NCBI GenBank assembly: GCA_029582155.1
Contig: CM055901.1
Location: 21,245,597 to 21,309,596, forward strand
Direction: 5' to 3'
From: Panopea generosa
Lineage: Eukaryota; Mollusca; Bivalvia; Adapedonta; Hiatellidae
DNA: 64,000 nucleotides
Below the pieces are notes generated by a model, which saw nothing but the letters and a program-made list of their open reading frames with translations, was not told where the DNA came from and made no database searches. The number at the start of each line of letters is the position of its first letter. The stretch's first letter is position 1. The translations under genes were made by a program, and so were the position numbers. Positions 1 through 11,739 of this stretch are shown here, one piece after another.

Positions 1-56
1 TATCATATCATAGCTATGTGTATGTTTAGACTTTTTTCTGTGTTTAGACTCGTCAG

Positions 57-346
57 CCAGGTTTAATGGAATTCAAACACTACTTACGTAAGAGCCCGCA
101 CTCTCAAAGGTCCTTTCCCAAAACATTTTCAAACACTGTGTGGAGCACTTATTGAAATAGAGTTTACATTCAATACAATTAGTATTGGTGCTAATTGGAA
201 AAAGTCATCATATTTAACATGTTTTATCTTAGGCATCATAATTAGGACAGATAAACAAACAAAAATTAAAAGATTTAAAGCATATTCACTACCGATACTT
301 AAGTGCTGTTATGCCCCTGGACTTATATGGCTAGTGGAGAAGCAAG
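57..346 (+). mobile_element. MITE copy (CAGGMTTCTC family) forming the gene 1 upstream region
   Basis: This stretch resembles the well-delimited insert at 1361-1683. Shared landmarks are GTAAGAGC near the left, ACATTTTCAA followed by a CACTGTGT/GCGCTGTGT block, a TCATCATATT block, TCTTAGGCAT, and a right end of GTGGAGAAGC. In the intact copy the right terminus reads GTGGAGAAGCCTG; here it reads GTGGAGAAGCAAG and is followed directly by the ATG of the downstream gene. The left end is less certain because it has diverged. The element therefore probably supplies the promoter or 5' UTR of the gene at 347. Confidence 0.6.
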
Positions 347-3300
347 ATGGTATTTTACTCAGTTGTAGTACTGTGTTTTATTGGTTTTCTCAATATTTCA
401 GTTACAGGTATTTCAGCAGTTCAATCAGACGAAACTTCGCAGATAAAACTTGAGGTAACAAGTTTTTGCTCATCATCGGCAACCATTGAATGGATTATGT
501 TCATAAAAGATGACATGAGAGGCCTGACAAACTGTAGTGTGCTGTATGGCCTGACAGAAGACTTCATTAATAATGACCTGCTGAAGTCCAAAGACTATGC
601 ATTTATGCAGAATTTAGGAAAAGTTTCCCTGCCAAGTCTAACTGCTGAAAGCAACTACTCCGTTCAGATAATGTGCGGACCAATAACATCAAACATTGTG
701 TTTTTCTCCACAGATGGTTTGTACAATTGTTTATTAATTAACTCTATTGTATTAACCTTGCCATCTAGAAAAATATTCACCTTGTGTGATAACAATTGAT
801 GAAGAAAATCACTTTTATTTTCACCTCAGAAATTTGAAAATACCCTCTTTAAAAAGTTAAAAGTTATATGTTTTTTTCCCAAATCATATACAAAGGCACT
901 GGAATAATAATGGTAAAAGTAAATTATGAAATCATTTTGAATTGAGCAATTTTTTCGACACAATTATAGGGCCTCGTACTCATGTTGACCCCGTGTCTAT
1001 GACGACCCTCGAACCAATGACAGGGCCGATATTAAATCACGTCAATAAAACATTGTATTATAAATACATCTCAATTTTTTAGAGCGGGGCGGTTGTTTGG
1101 TGGATAGAGTGTTTATTGCTCACACCAGAGGTTGCAGGTTCGTTCCCCAGCTCAACCCGATGCGTCTCAAAAAACAACACTCAGCACTGGTTCTACCCAG
1201 GAAGCTGTCTCAAAAGCAGTTCATATAAATATAAGCATAGAGCATCTTCACGATCAAGCTAAAATAAATTGGTAATATACGGTCAAACCTGTCTTAAGCA
1301 GCCAGTCAATGGAAGAAGTAAAAGTGGCCTTTTAAGACAGATTGTTGCTTAATACAGGTTCAGGATTCTCAACAGGAAGGAATGCAACACTGGGGTAAGA
1401 GCGCGTAAACAACTACAACACATTTTCAAGCGCTGTGTAAGGCATTCATTGCAATATATTTCACTAGTAAAACTTGTATAATTAATCTGTTAAAATCATC
1501 ATATTCAGTATGTTTCTTTTTAGGCATTTAAATAAGAAAAGATGTGCAAAGAAAAATAATGATTTAGAGGAAAGTTAGCTTTTGCAAAATTTTGTTAGAG
1601 AATTCAAGCGCTACAGGGAATACTATTTTCGATAGTCAAGTGCTTGGGTGCCTCTTTGCTTAAATGGCCTGTGGAGAAGCCTGAGGTTAATTTGATCTGT
1701 AAGTATAGAAATTGGAAAGAGCAGATGTGGCTGTTTAAGACAAGTGGCTGCTTAATGGAGGTGACCGCTTACACAGGTTTGACTGTATATAATGAATAAT
1801 ATAATGATAATATAGAAATGTTTACTTTTAATATTAGTTAGGTATCATGATACATATATACACATACTGGTCATGTTTTGTGATCTGATGAATACTAGAT
1901 GATTATATTTTGTTTCAGTTGATTCCGTATACCCATGGATAAATTCTCCAATCTCACATATAAACACCCCTCCAATTTTAATGGAAAATGAATAACTTAA
2001 TTGGCAGCTGGTCTTCAGTCTAAATTTGTTTAAAATATTTTGAGGTCTCGACCAAAAGGACTCGAGGCAAAGTGGTCTAAAGCATCGCCTCAAGATCACC
2101 TACCTCTAATCGCTTAGGTTGTAGGTTTGAGTCCTGATCACTCCGAAAACTGTATGTGAGAAAGTTTGCCAGTTGCTTGTGGAAGGTTATGGTTTTACTC
2201 TGATTCACATTTAATATGTCACAAAATACAGTGCAATATTAAGCTGGATATCTATTTTAGACTAACCTGGGTGCGTTGGCCAAGTTAGGAAATCCATTTT
2301 CAGTATACTATTTTAGCATGTTAAATATATATCCATTTGACAATACAAGGTCAGTGAGTATATATAGGCATGTTAAATTGGGGAAGTGGGGATGGGGAGA
2401 TGCTAAAAAGGCAATTTTGAAAAATTCTGATCCCAAATACTTGCTTTAAAAATACAAATAGAAACAAATTAAAGGGTGTGCGTGCATATTGGAGTTATTT
2501 TAGTTAATTTCATATTTTTTTCATGTGGATATCTTTTTAAAAATTATGTTTAGTGAATATTTATGAAGTTGCTGTGTGTACCGTCAAGTTATTGTTTGTT
2601 TACTTACAAGTTACATGCATAATCTAAACCAATATAATCATTGAATTTACCAGATACTGACTGCAGCAATCAACAGTCCGTGACAGTGTCAGAGAGTCCT
2701 GTAGTTGAATTCAAGGAACAATCCACACTCTTGGGAACCAGGGACTCTGTGCTGGGAATCGTGTTTGCATTATTAGGACTTCTTATAATACTTGTGACAA
2801 CAATATTTATTGTGAAAAAACTGAGACGCCGGCACAGACTGGAGCGGATTCGTCGATATCTTGGGTATGAATGAATGTGCTTTTTTTCTCCATCTTATAA
2901 AATATTCATGTTCTTTTACTGTGATCAGTGAAATGCACGGTTTCAGTATAATGTGACTGGATGGATAGCATGCTATGTGTCTGCAGCATGTTACTCCAGC
3001 TTGGCAGTGCTTAGGAAATTGACACCATCGAGATAAACAGAAAAATTGTTGAAAGGGGGCGCTCACCACCATACAACACAAAAATTTAATCTTTACTTTT
3101 TGTAACAGTGAACTGTTTGGTCCAAATGATAGACAATATTCACTGTGGTACATACAGACTTGCTTTTAACATCGACAATCTCAGATTAATGCCATGTCTG
3201 ATTTTCAGCATAAATTTCTGGGCTTTAATGATTTCATACACACAAATTGTGTATACTTTCAAAAAAGGTTAAAGCGCAAATTCTGAAATAGGGCCAGCTT

Positions 3301-5138
3301 AGGTCATACACCACCCCAAAATGACCATTAACCTTTCTGATGGAAACTGCTGTAAAAAAATGAAATAATTGAACATTGGATATTGTTGAAGTCCATTAAC
3401 GCACATGGTTAAATTTACTACAATTAATAAACATGAGCCTAGCAGAGGCAGTAGTGTGATGGATAGAATGTTAGGTGTTCATGCAAGAGGTTGTGGGTTT
3501 GATTCCCAGCTTGACGTGATGCCTCTCAAAAACACATAATACTGGTCCTTATTGATTTGAACATATTTCAAGAATGCTGCTCTTTTATTTATGCTCCCCC
3601 AAAGGGGGAAAGCATATAGTCGCCGCTTCGTTTGGCGTCCGTCTGTGCATCACCAATTCTTGTCCAGGCTATTTCTCTAAAACCTCTGGTTGGAATTTTA
3701 TGTAACTTACTAGGATGCATCATTACCAAGTGCAGATGTGCATATTGTCTTTGTGTTCCAGTTTGATGATTTTTCATGGAGTAATGGCCCATTGATTCTG
3801 TTTGTGACCAAATTCTTGTCCAGGCTATTTCTCTACAACCTCAGGTTGGAATTTTATGAAATTTGCTAGGATGCATCATTACCAAGTGCAGATGTGCATA
3901 CTGTCTTTGTGTTCCGGTTCGATGATTTTTCACGGAGTTATGGCCCTTTGATTCTGTTTGTGACCAAATTCTTGTCCGAGCTATTTCTCTACAACCTTTG
4001 GTTGGAATTTTGTGAAACATGCTAGGATGCATCATTACCGAGTGCAGATGCGCATATTGTCTTCTGTTCAATATTGTTTTCTGTTCAATTTTTTTTCATG
4101 GAGTTATGGCCCTTTGCTTTATTCTGTGACCAAATTATTGTCCGCACTTTTTCTCTACAATCCCATGTTGGAATTTTGTGAAACTTGCTAGGATGCATCA
4201 TTACAAAGTGCAGATGCGCATATTGTCTTTGTGTTCAGGTTTGATGATTTTTCACAGAGTTGTGGCCCTTTGATTCTGTCTGTGACCAAATTATTGTCTG
4301 CGCTAATTCTCTACAACCCCATGTTGGAATTTTATAAATCTTGCTTGGATGCATCATTACCAAGTGCAGATGAGCATATTGCGTGTGTTTCGGTTTGATG
4401 ATTTTTCATGGAGTTATTGCCCTTTCATTGAGTCTGTGACCAAATTATTGTCCACGCTTTTTCTCTACAACCCCAGTTGGAATTTGATGAAACTTGCTAT
4501 GTTTGTGTTTCGGTTTGATGATTTTTCACGGAGTTATGGCCCTTTGATTCAGTCTGTGACCAAATTCTTTTCTGCTCTATTTCTCTACATGTGGCTGGAA
4601 TTTTATGAAACTTGCTAGGATGCATCATTACCAAGTAGAGATGTGCATATTGTCGTCATGACGCTATTTCCCTACAACCTCTGGTTTTAATTTTGTAAAA
4701 CTAGTTAGTATCTGCGCATATTGTCATTTTGTTCTGGTTGAATGATTTGCGAATTAGTTCTGTGAAGTGCAGAGCCACATATTGATCCTGCTATACAGTT
4801 TGGTGGTATACTTCAACCAAGTAGCTTGTACAGAGGCAAACACTCACTTGGGGAGCATCGATTGATTCCATCGATATTTTCTTGTTTAAATTTTTAGAAA
4901 CTGCAAAACACATTTTTCTGCCTATAAATGTTACAGTAATTTTATGGCAATTTTTGAAATATATATTCTCAAGTCAAACTCAAGACTACTTTTTTATGAA
5001 GTTAATTTATACCAATTTTGATTGTTTAATTTCAGGTCATCTCTAATTGACCCATTTGAGAATTTACAGAATATCAGAACGAGTAGCATAGACAATGGCA
5101 GTGAAAGACTCATGGGATCTACAGATAGTTTGTCATGA
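347..5138 (+). CDS. FNIII-like single-pass type I membrane protein (three exons, 227 aa)
   Basis: Coding exons are 347-716, 2654-2864 and 5036-5138. The GT donors are at 717 and 2865, and the acceptors end TTTACCAG and AATTTCAG. The phases (1, then 2) join cleanly into 684 nt ending in TGA. Residues 1 to about 21 form a hydrophobic signal peptide. Residues about 30-122 look like one fibronectin type III fold: an ATIEW strand, then LYGL, then an LPSLTAESNYSVQI strand with the usual Tyr. N-glycosylation sequons (NCS, NYS) are present. Residues about 155-177 form one membrane span, followed by a strongly basic stop-transfer segment (KKLRRRHRLERIRR) and a Ser-rich tail ending STDSLS. The start is the first ATG and has A at -3 and G at +4. 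This suggests a small cell-surface or adhesion protein, but I do not recognise the family and assign no function. The last codons overlap the first unit of a repeat that continues into the 3' flank. Extra or alternative exons cannot be excluded. Confidence 0.75.
1081..1275 (+). mobile_element. tRNA-derived SINE, family B (GCGGGGCGGT head)
   Basis: It has a box A-like segment (TTTGGTGGATAGAGTG), a box B (GGTTCGTTCCCC), a body containing CACTGGTTCTACCCAGGAAG, and a tail GCTAAAATAAATT. It matches the copy at 19962-20149, whose ends are fixed by a target-site duplication. It lies in intron 1 of the membrane-protein gene and abuts the MITE that starts at 1276. Confidence 0.75.
1276..1789. mobile_element. 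TA-flanked MITE (CAGTCAAACCTG type), interrupted
   Basis: The termini are inverted: TATACGGTCAAACCTGT on the left and ACAGGTTTGACTGTATA on the right. Related elements lie at 13911-14075 and 58945-59126. The TA flanks and TIRs fit a Tc1/mariner-type non-autonomous element, which is an inference. The body is split by a second element at 1361-1683. Confidence 0.75.
1361..1683 (+). mobile_element. MITE inserted within another MITE (CAGGMTTCTC family, intact)
   Basis: The 323-bp insert has terminal inverted repeats CAGGATTCTC and GAGAAGCCTG. It is flanked by the direct repeat AGGTT at 1356-1360 and 1684-1688. Removing it restores a sequence like the uninterrupted host MITEs at 13.9 and 58.9 kb. 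Similar sequence occurs at 57-346 and 43116-43302. No coding capacity is seen. Confidence 0.8.
2062..2212 (+). mobile_element. tRNA-Leu-like SINE, family A, 3'-truncated
   Basis: The copy contains a box A-like AAAGTGGTCTAAAGC, a box B-like GGTTTGAGTCCTG, then CACTCCGAAAACT and GTTTGCCAGTTGCTTG. These are the landmarks of the full copy at 30910-31140. The 3' end (the AATAAAACTGGATATG part) is missing. Confidence 0.7.
2222..2440 (-). mobile_element. Fragment of the TTAAAGGG-ended MITE family G
   Basis: It shares TAACCTGGGTGCG, TTAGGAAATCC and a GAAAAATTCTGATCCC terminus with the copies at 25590-26168 and 34174-34703. Only about 220 bp remain, in intron 1 of the membrane-protein gene. Confidence 0.6.
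2949..3046 (+). mobile_element. SINE family D, 3' fragment
   Basis: It matches the 3' part of the element at 46671-46905 (TGTGACTGG, GTGTCTGC, GCATG, TACTCCAG, CAGTGCTTAG). The tRNA-like head is absent, so this is a 5'-truncated copy. It lies in intron 2 of the membrane-protein gene. Confidence 0.6.
3438..3560 (+). mobile_element. SINE family B, 3'-truncated
   Basis: It begins AGCAGAGGCAGTAGTG, has a GTGATGGATAGAATG box A-like region and GGTTTGATTCCC as box B, then GATGCCTCTCAAAAACAC, as in the full copies at 1081 and 19962. Confidence 0.65.
3592..4859. repeat. Tandem repeat of about 156 bp inside a TGCTCCCC-bounded element
   Basis: A GTGACCAAATT landmark recurs near 3805, 3961, 4127, 4283, 4437 and 4557 (spacing 156, 166, 156, 154 and 120). 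Each unit contains a GGAATTTTGTGAAAC block, GATGCATCATTACC and GAGTTATGGCCC. The array is bracketed by ATGCTCCCCCAAAG, itself part of a small hairpin, and ACTTGGGGAGCAT, which is its inverted form. Reading frames of up to 89 codons on both strands come from the repeat and are not credible genes. It lies in intron 2 of the membrane-protein gene. Confidence 0.75.
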
Positions 5139-5660
5139 CCTTTATTCTAGTTTATGTGACCTTGGCTTAGCAAACAGCTGACTTTAAACTAAAATTAAAG
5201 ATCACACTGTTGATGTAGTAAACAGTTTGTCATGACCTTCATTTAAGTGTGTGTATTGTCATGACCTTCATTTAAGTGCAGGTGACCGTGACTTAGCTGC
5301 ATGTGTGTGACCTTAACCTAGAATAAAGATGACTGTGTTGATGCAGAGAACAGCTTGTCATGACCTTCATTCTAGTTCATGTGACCTTGACCTTAGTAGA
5401 TGGGTGAATTAACCTAGGACAGAAGTTACTGTGGTGGTGTCACTAGTAATGGAACCTCGACGTAGCAGATGATGACCATGACCTAAGATAATGGTCAATG
5501 TGTTGGTACCATAATAATGAAGTGCTATAAAAGTGTTTTTCTGTGTCATGACCTTCATTAAAGTGATAACGACCTTGATTTAAGGTAAAGGTCACTAAGC
5601 TGATCAAGTGAACTGAATGTCATGACCTTATTCTAGTGAATGTGGTATTGGCATAGTAGA
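5131..5660 (+). repeat. Degenerate tandem repeat with GTCATGACCTT and GTGACCTTGACC motifs
   Basis: GTCATGACCTT(CATT) recurs at about 5132, 5228, 5258, 5357, 5545 and 5618, usually followed by a GTGACCTTG block. The units cover the stop codon and probable 3' UTR of the membrane-protein gene; AATAAA occurs at about 5322. TGACCTTGA is the reverse complement of TCAAGGTCA, the extended half-site bound by monomeric nuclear receptors of the ERR/SF-1 type. Any binding here is speculative. Confidence 0.6.
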
Positions 5661-7290
5661 TAGGTGACTTGTGGATGCAGGAGTCACTGTTATAAAGGCT
5701 GTGTTTACCTATTAATGAGTATAAACTTATCTTCCGTGATTAGTGTCAGCATGCTTTAAGTTAATGCAAACCTTCAGCATTATTCGAAACATCCAGGCAT
5801 GGAGGAGAATTGCTTGTTTCAATGTTTTATAATTGATATGCCACAAGTATCTTTTATAAAAGTGTGGCGACAACATTTAGTGTCGATATCAAAAATCTAG
5901 TAGGGGTAGATGTTACATTGTACCTGCAGACTACAGAATCTGGATAACAAGTAGGTTTGCATGTGACCTTGACCAGCATAGCAGTAAAAAAAAAGTGTAA
6001 AAGTGACCTTGACCGCAAAGCAGTAAATAAAAATCAAGCTTGCATGTGACCTGGATCAGCAAAGCAATAAATAACAAGCAGGCTTGCCGTGGTACGTTGC
6101 CATGTACTAGAAAAATAAAGTTGTGAAGATATGATTATCCTGAGAAGTGTTAAAGAAGTAATCAAAATGTCAGTTCATATTTTGATTTTAGATGCGGAAA
6201 ACAAAACTTTAGAGCCAAACTAAAAATTTGGTAAACTGAATTGAACATATATCAGAATCACAGAGTACGAAGCAATGATAGGATAACAAACATCAAACTT
6301 GTATGTTTCAGTATGTCTCCAACGAAGGGATGAACTATTCACCTCATGAGATAACCGTTCATATAATGTAACTGATCTTCAGGTCCTTGTTGAAATAAGA
6401 CAATGTTGCATTTCACCAACATTTACTTAACTAAGTATAGAAATTTATTTTTAATTTTATGTAGATTTGTAGGAACTCAAGTTTGATTTGCTTGAAGGGC
6501 TTTGTATATTTCTGCATGGTTTAAATTAGTATTTACTTCAGTTAAGCCTATGTTTGTGAAACTAGAACCAGGCCGAGGTTATAAAACTCAAATTCATGCT
6601 CAAACACAATTTTCAGGATTCTGATAAAATCACTTAAAAGTGCAAACACTCAGTACTTGTTCTACCTAGGAAGTGGACTTGAGAGCAGTTCATCGCAATC
6701 AAGCTAAAATAAATAAGTAAAAACTAAACACTTGACTCCGCCTTGAATTCAGAAGTATTAATGCTGATTTGAGCTAAAAATTTATTGCAGGTATTAACTG
6801 TTATTTTGTTACAATGAGTCTAATTGTTTTTGAGTTAAGCAAGAACTCTTTTAGCGAGCATGGAACAAACATTTATAACTTCGGACCCGGTTCAATTATA
6901 TGATCATTCCAATACTTACTGTTGTTTTTAGTAAACAATATTTTGTAAATTAAAAGTTCTATGATTTTTACGTGATACTTTTAATACAGAAAGGATTTAA
7001 CAAAATTGTTGTTTTTTTCTCGGAACTTTTTTAACTATGTACCAATTTTATCAGTGATAATATTTAAGTGATTACTAGAAAAATACTTTTCATGAAAATA
7101 TTGCTTAAAAAAATGGTATTTTAATTTTGAAACAAAGGTGGAAACTGATAAATACATAAAATTTATTAGTAGAAAAATTTATTAGTATTTTTGGATCCTG
7201 AATCCTGATCTTTAACAATGAAAAAAAATCTCATAATTTTTTTCAAATATAGCAAGTGAATTAAAAATGTATTTGATTCATATTTGATAG
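5661..7290. other. Non-coding flank, no gene seen
   Basis: No open frame of interest. A short tandem repeat at about 5945-6090 repeats GACCTTGACC, then GCAAAGCAGTAAATAA (about 55 bp, three copies). A headless SINE family B fragment with the CTACCTAGGAAG and GCTAAAATAAA landmarks sits at about 6645-6722. The rest is AT-rich unique-looking sequence. Confidence 0.55.
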
Positions 7291-7505
7291 GGGGTCCTCC
7301 ACGGCCAAGTAGTCTGAGGCTACAATTCAAGATCATTTACCTCTCAACACTAACATCGTAGGTTCAATCCAGCCCACTCCAAAATTTTGTTAGTTTGCCA
7401 GTTACTTGAGGAAGGTCTATGGTTCTACTAGATTCATTCTGAGGTCTTCCTCCACTAATAAAACTGGATATGCCTTATATAACCTGAAATGTGTTGAAAT
7501 ACAAA
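7291..7505 (+). mobile_element. tRNA-Leu-like SINE, family A, near full length
   Basis: It starts GGGGTCCTCCACGGCC, has a diverged box A and a box B-like GTAGGTTCAATCC, then CTTCCTCCACTAATAAAA and CTGGATATGCC, and ends in GAAATGTGTTGAAATAC. Its order and length match the copies in the membralin introns. Confidence 0.75.
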
Positions 7506-10500
7506 AAAATCATATTTAATAAAGTTCAAATGAAAAACGAGCACTTTGAATTTTTTTTATGCCCCACCATTCTTCAAATGGTTAAGGGGCGTTATGTGTT
7601 ATATCTGTTCTGTTTGTTCGTCCCTCCGAAGTAAAAAATTGGTTTCCGATCAATAATTTCTGAAGGGGTCTATGTTTTTAATTAATGTTTTGTGTGTACA
7701 TGTGTAATTATAAAATACTGTCCATGTTTGATATTATCTTTAGATAGTATCTTTCCAATTTTATAATTTAATATTTGGTAAAAAATTTATTTTCTGTCAA
7801 TTGCGGGGGCATCCATGTCAGCAGACATATCTCTAGTTTTATATCATCCATCCATTGGCTGGTTACATTGTATCATTAATTGAGTTCTAACATTGCTATA
7901 TAGAGGATCTTACATTCAAGCTCCTTTATTATTGAATTTACTAAATGAGTTGGCAAGAATATTGTGTGTGAAGCTCTGTCGAGCATCATACCATTTTTGC
8001 CAACAAGTTTGATACATTGAATAATAAATGAACATGAATGTAAGATTCTTTTTATCACATAACTCTGTAAAGTACTAGTAATACACTTAAGAATCAGTAC
8101 TGATATCATGTTTAAAATGGTTGATATAAAAATATGCCATGGGTTTATAACACTCCTGCATCCTCTAGTTTGTGATAAAGAATGTTTTTATATATCAAAA
8201 AGAAAAAAACAACAATTGTCAATGTAAAATCCTTCTTTATTTCATGTGTTTAACACAGCTGTTCTGAATGTCTGTAAACATGTGTACTACAGAATACAAA
8301 GCTAGACTGGCTATACAAATTAAATGTTGTAAATATACGACAGGGCATATTGTGAATTTGATGTGTAACTGCTGGACAGTAAATTGTGTTTGGGCTGCTT
8401 TCTGTTGCAGGATAAACATGTAGTTTAAGAGTTGTTTTCGTACAAAAGGAAAGCATGATTTGGATAGCGTGTAATTGACCTGATGAGGACTGTCAATCAA
8501 ACAAGTCAGCGATTGATATTAGTTCTAGTATGTCATTTTCCTTAGGCAAGCTGGTGATTTCTGAGTACATTGTACTATTTACTTGGACAAACAATGTCAC
8601 ATGACCAGTGGGTGGAATCATAGTTGTTCTTGCTTCAGGTCAATTGGATTATCAATTTGGCAACAGTTTGGGGTAGTACCAGGATCCACTTTGATGTCTC
8701 AACCTTGTACGATACACCATATATACTAACTGGAGCATGAAAAGATGATTGATTATGTAAATAGATACTTCTGTGTATATAGTGCTATTATAGCAGTGTA
8801 CCTGCGAGTAAGTGCATAGTGTCATAATGTCTGTGTTGCAAGTAATTTGGACATCTAGTCACAAATTGTTGAATCTTTGAAATAAACAAACCAAATCTAG
8901 AGCAATTAGACTACCTGTTATTGAAAGTGTTTGGATAGAAACTGAAACCCAGAAAAGTTTGATATGGTATAGAGGACTAATTTAGAGGAAATGGATATTT
9001 TACTCTGTAACTCGGAATACAGCGTGGTAGACGGGGTCGTGTAAGGCTTGACCTCAGTGATTGATAACATTACCTATGCTCAAGTATGGTATGCCAAACA
9101 CCAAGTTGTTGGCGTCAGTGTATGTGCCAACTTATATATTATGTTGCTGGATGTTTGGCTGCTAAAGTTAAATGTACTATGATGTTTTAATAAAAAAAAC
9201 GTCTACTCATCTTTTTCTTTAAATAGTAAAATCTTTTTTATATTAATTTAGTTCAAATGATACAAACAGGAATGGTTTACATGATTAGTAGCATAAGTAA
9301 GTTTTTAAAGTTATGAACTATAACAAGAAATCCTAACAGAATTTTGTTATCTTGATCACCTTCAAAGCTTACTTTCGTAAAAGACAAATGTTTTGACATT
9401 TTGTGCTATTTTTGTTTAAACTAGAAATGAAATTTCATTGGCTAGGACAAACATACCTCCAAAAGTATGACATAATAAAAAAATTGAACAAATACAGAAA
9501 TAAACATCTGAAAAAATAACTACTGCTGCAACGGCAATATTAGAATGTACAAACTTCAGTTAGAAAATGTATTTCTGTTTTAAACCAATCAGAAACTTTA
9601 TCAGAACCCTATTATAAATATTATTAAAGAGGAAAGTGTTGAGATGTTAGATTTTTAGAAAAGCAAACATTGAAGATGATCAAGACTAAAAATTGTGTAA
9701 TCTGTGTTTGATAATTGTGTGAAGCTTCAGAACCTGCTTTTTATCAGGGCTACATTTTTCTGATATGATTAAAATGTACTTTTTTCCACATATTTTATAC
9801 ATTAATGAGTATAATGATTAACTTCTCCATTTAAGCATCCCATTTTTTAATGCAGTTGAAAAATGATGTGTTAATTCATGCTTAATAGGGATTTTTTTTA
9901 AAAAATCCAAATATACTTCCTTTAAATCATTGTATAGCATCAACATTTTCAATTTATTTAATATTATCTTTAATTTCCTACGATTTTATAAAAAAAAAAT
10001 AGTAAATTTAAAAAGGATGTTTATGTATTCCATTGTAAACAAACAACATAGTAAAACATAGAATGTGATGGTTGTACCGACATTATGTGCAGTTTTTATA
10101 CAATCATGTAATGAGATCACAGGAAATTTATGAAGGGTGTTGCAATAACCTGTAATATGTTGAGAATGGTGTTAAAAAAATTAGTAATTTAATTTTTTTA
10201 AAAATTTATTTAACATCAATTTTTAAAAAATAACTTAATACCTCATTGGAGTACAGGCCTGCATTTTACAAAATACTTACCATAAGGCAATTTAACAATT
10301 ACTTTGTTTTATGTTCAGATTTTGTTTTACGTTTAAAGTGATTGTACTCCCAGAAAATATATAATTTTCAGCATGATTTAAGCCAACTTTGGGTTCATTT
10401 GGATGGATATTAAAATATTATGTATAATTATGGGATTATGCCTACGTTTTTTTCTTAATTTTTTTTTTAGGTAACGCACCGCTGAAATATCATTTAGTTC

Positions 10501-10902
10501 AGAAATGAACTACATATAGTTGGTTTGCCTTTAATGCAAAATGTCAACATATCTAGAAAACATAGTTTACCGAGTGAGATGTAGAAGGAAAAATAACTGA
10601 AGAGTTGTCAACACTTAATACTGACTGTGATATATACAATGCTCATGAAGGTCATTTTAAATGACTGTATTACAGGAGTTCAAGTAATATTTATAATTAA
10701 CAGGGCTTAAATTATCTATCTAAAACTTGGAATTTATTTTCTTAATGTTTGTTTAATGTTTTCTGATAATGTATCATTGAAATTAATTGTTTTTATAGGA
10801 AAATGTTCATTTTTTTGTAAAATTGTTTCAAATGCAAATTACAAAATTTCAGATTTTGAAATTAATATGAGTTTTAGACTTGACATTTTGTTGAATTAAG
10901 GT
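7506..10902. other. Intergenic AT-rich stretch, no gene seen
   Basis: The short frames here (up to 87 codons on the minus strand near 8237-8500) lack homology I can recognise or flanking splice signals. At 7559 TATGCCCCACC opposite AAGGGGCGTTATG forms a small inverted end, like the starts of dispersed elements. Nothing else can be supported. Confidence 0.5.
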
Positions 10903-11124
10903 CCAGGAGTTTCACTCATCATCTCAAAATGAAATTTTCCTCAGATTAAACTTCTCAATTTCTCTAAATCATTTCTCAAACTCGTTACACTTTAAATGAC
11001 CACAGAATTAAAGTTGGAACAAATCTTAACCCATTATGCAAAATGATCAATGTAAAATGTCATAACATTTCAAACATTTAAGTTGAGGAAAATCACAAGT
11101 TGAGATATTTAATGAAACTTGGGC
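10903..11124. mobile_element. MITE with AGTTTCACT-type inverted ends
   Basis: The left end reads AGGAGTTTCACTCATC and the right end TTTAATGAAACTTGG. A CTCAAAATGAAATTTTCC block on the left mirrors GAGGAAAATCACAAGTTGAG on the right. A second copy with the same arrangement is at 29469-29698. Confidence 0.6.
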
Positions 11125-11739
11125 CAGGTCTATGAAATCCCTGAAACAACGAATTATTTGTTGAGTGGCAAATGCTTTGGTGAATGGGCATGACTGATTG
11201 TTTAAGAAATTTAAATTGAAAATTTAAGATAAACAAATTTCCAGCTGTATCACTCATTACTTTTATAGATTTTGAGCTTTTACAAAATGTCTCTTATTCA
11301 ACGTTGTGAAAAGATGTGTGTTTTTTAAATGGAAACTTATTGACATACTGTTTTATATGTATTTTAGATGATGAGCATCAGTATTTGATACATCACAAAA
11401 AAAATTGAATATGCAAATAATTGAGATGGAACTCGGTAAAAATTTGAATTCTTTTCACAAAATCAATAATCAAACACCCCTCTTTCAACAAATTATTTAT
11501 GAATTGACAAATTATTGTTGCTTTGGAGATTCTCTAGACCTGTTAAGCATGTTTTATTTACTATTCCCATGTCAAGTATATATTTTGATTATATATGTCT
11601 CTCTGGTGCTGGGTCAGGTACAGCACCAGACCCATATCACCCATTGCAGGAAATATGGTCCTTATGGGATTTAAACTTAACAAGCTGTTAAGTAAACTGT
11701 GGTGTGCCAAAGATGAAGGTTGATGATGTAGCACCTGTC

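Noticed and set aside
3589-4618. Several frames of 67-89 codons on both strands
   Set aside because: They are produced by the 156-bp tandem repeat and recur unit by unit. There is no splice context.
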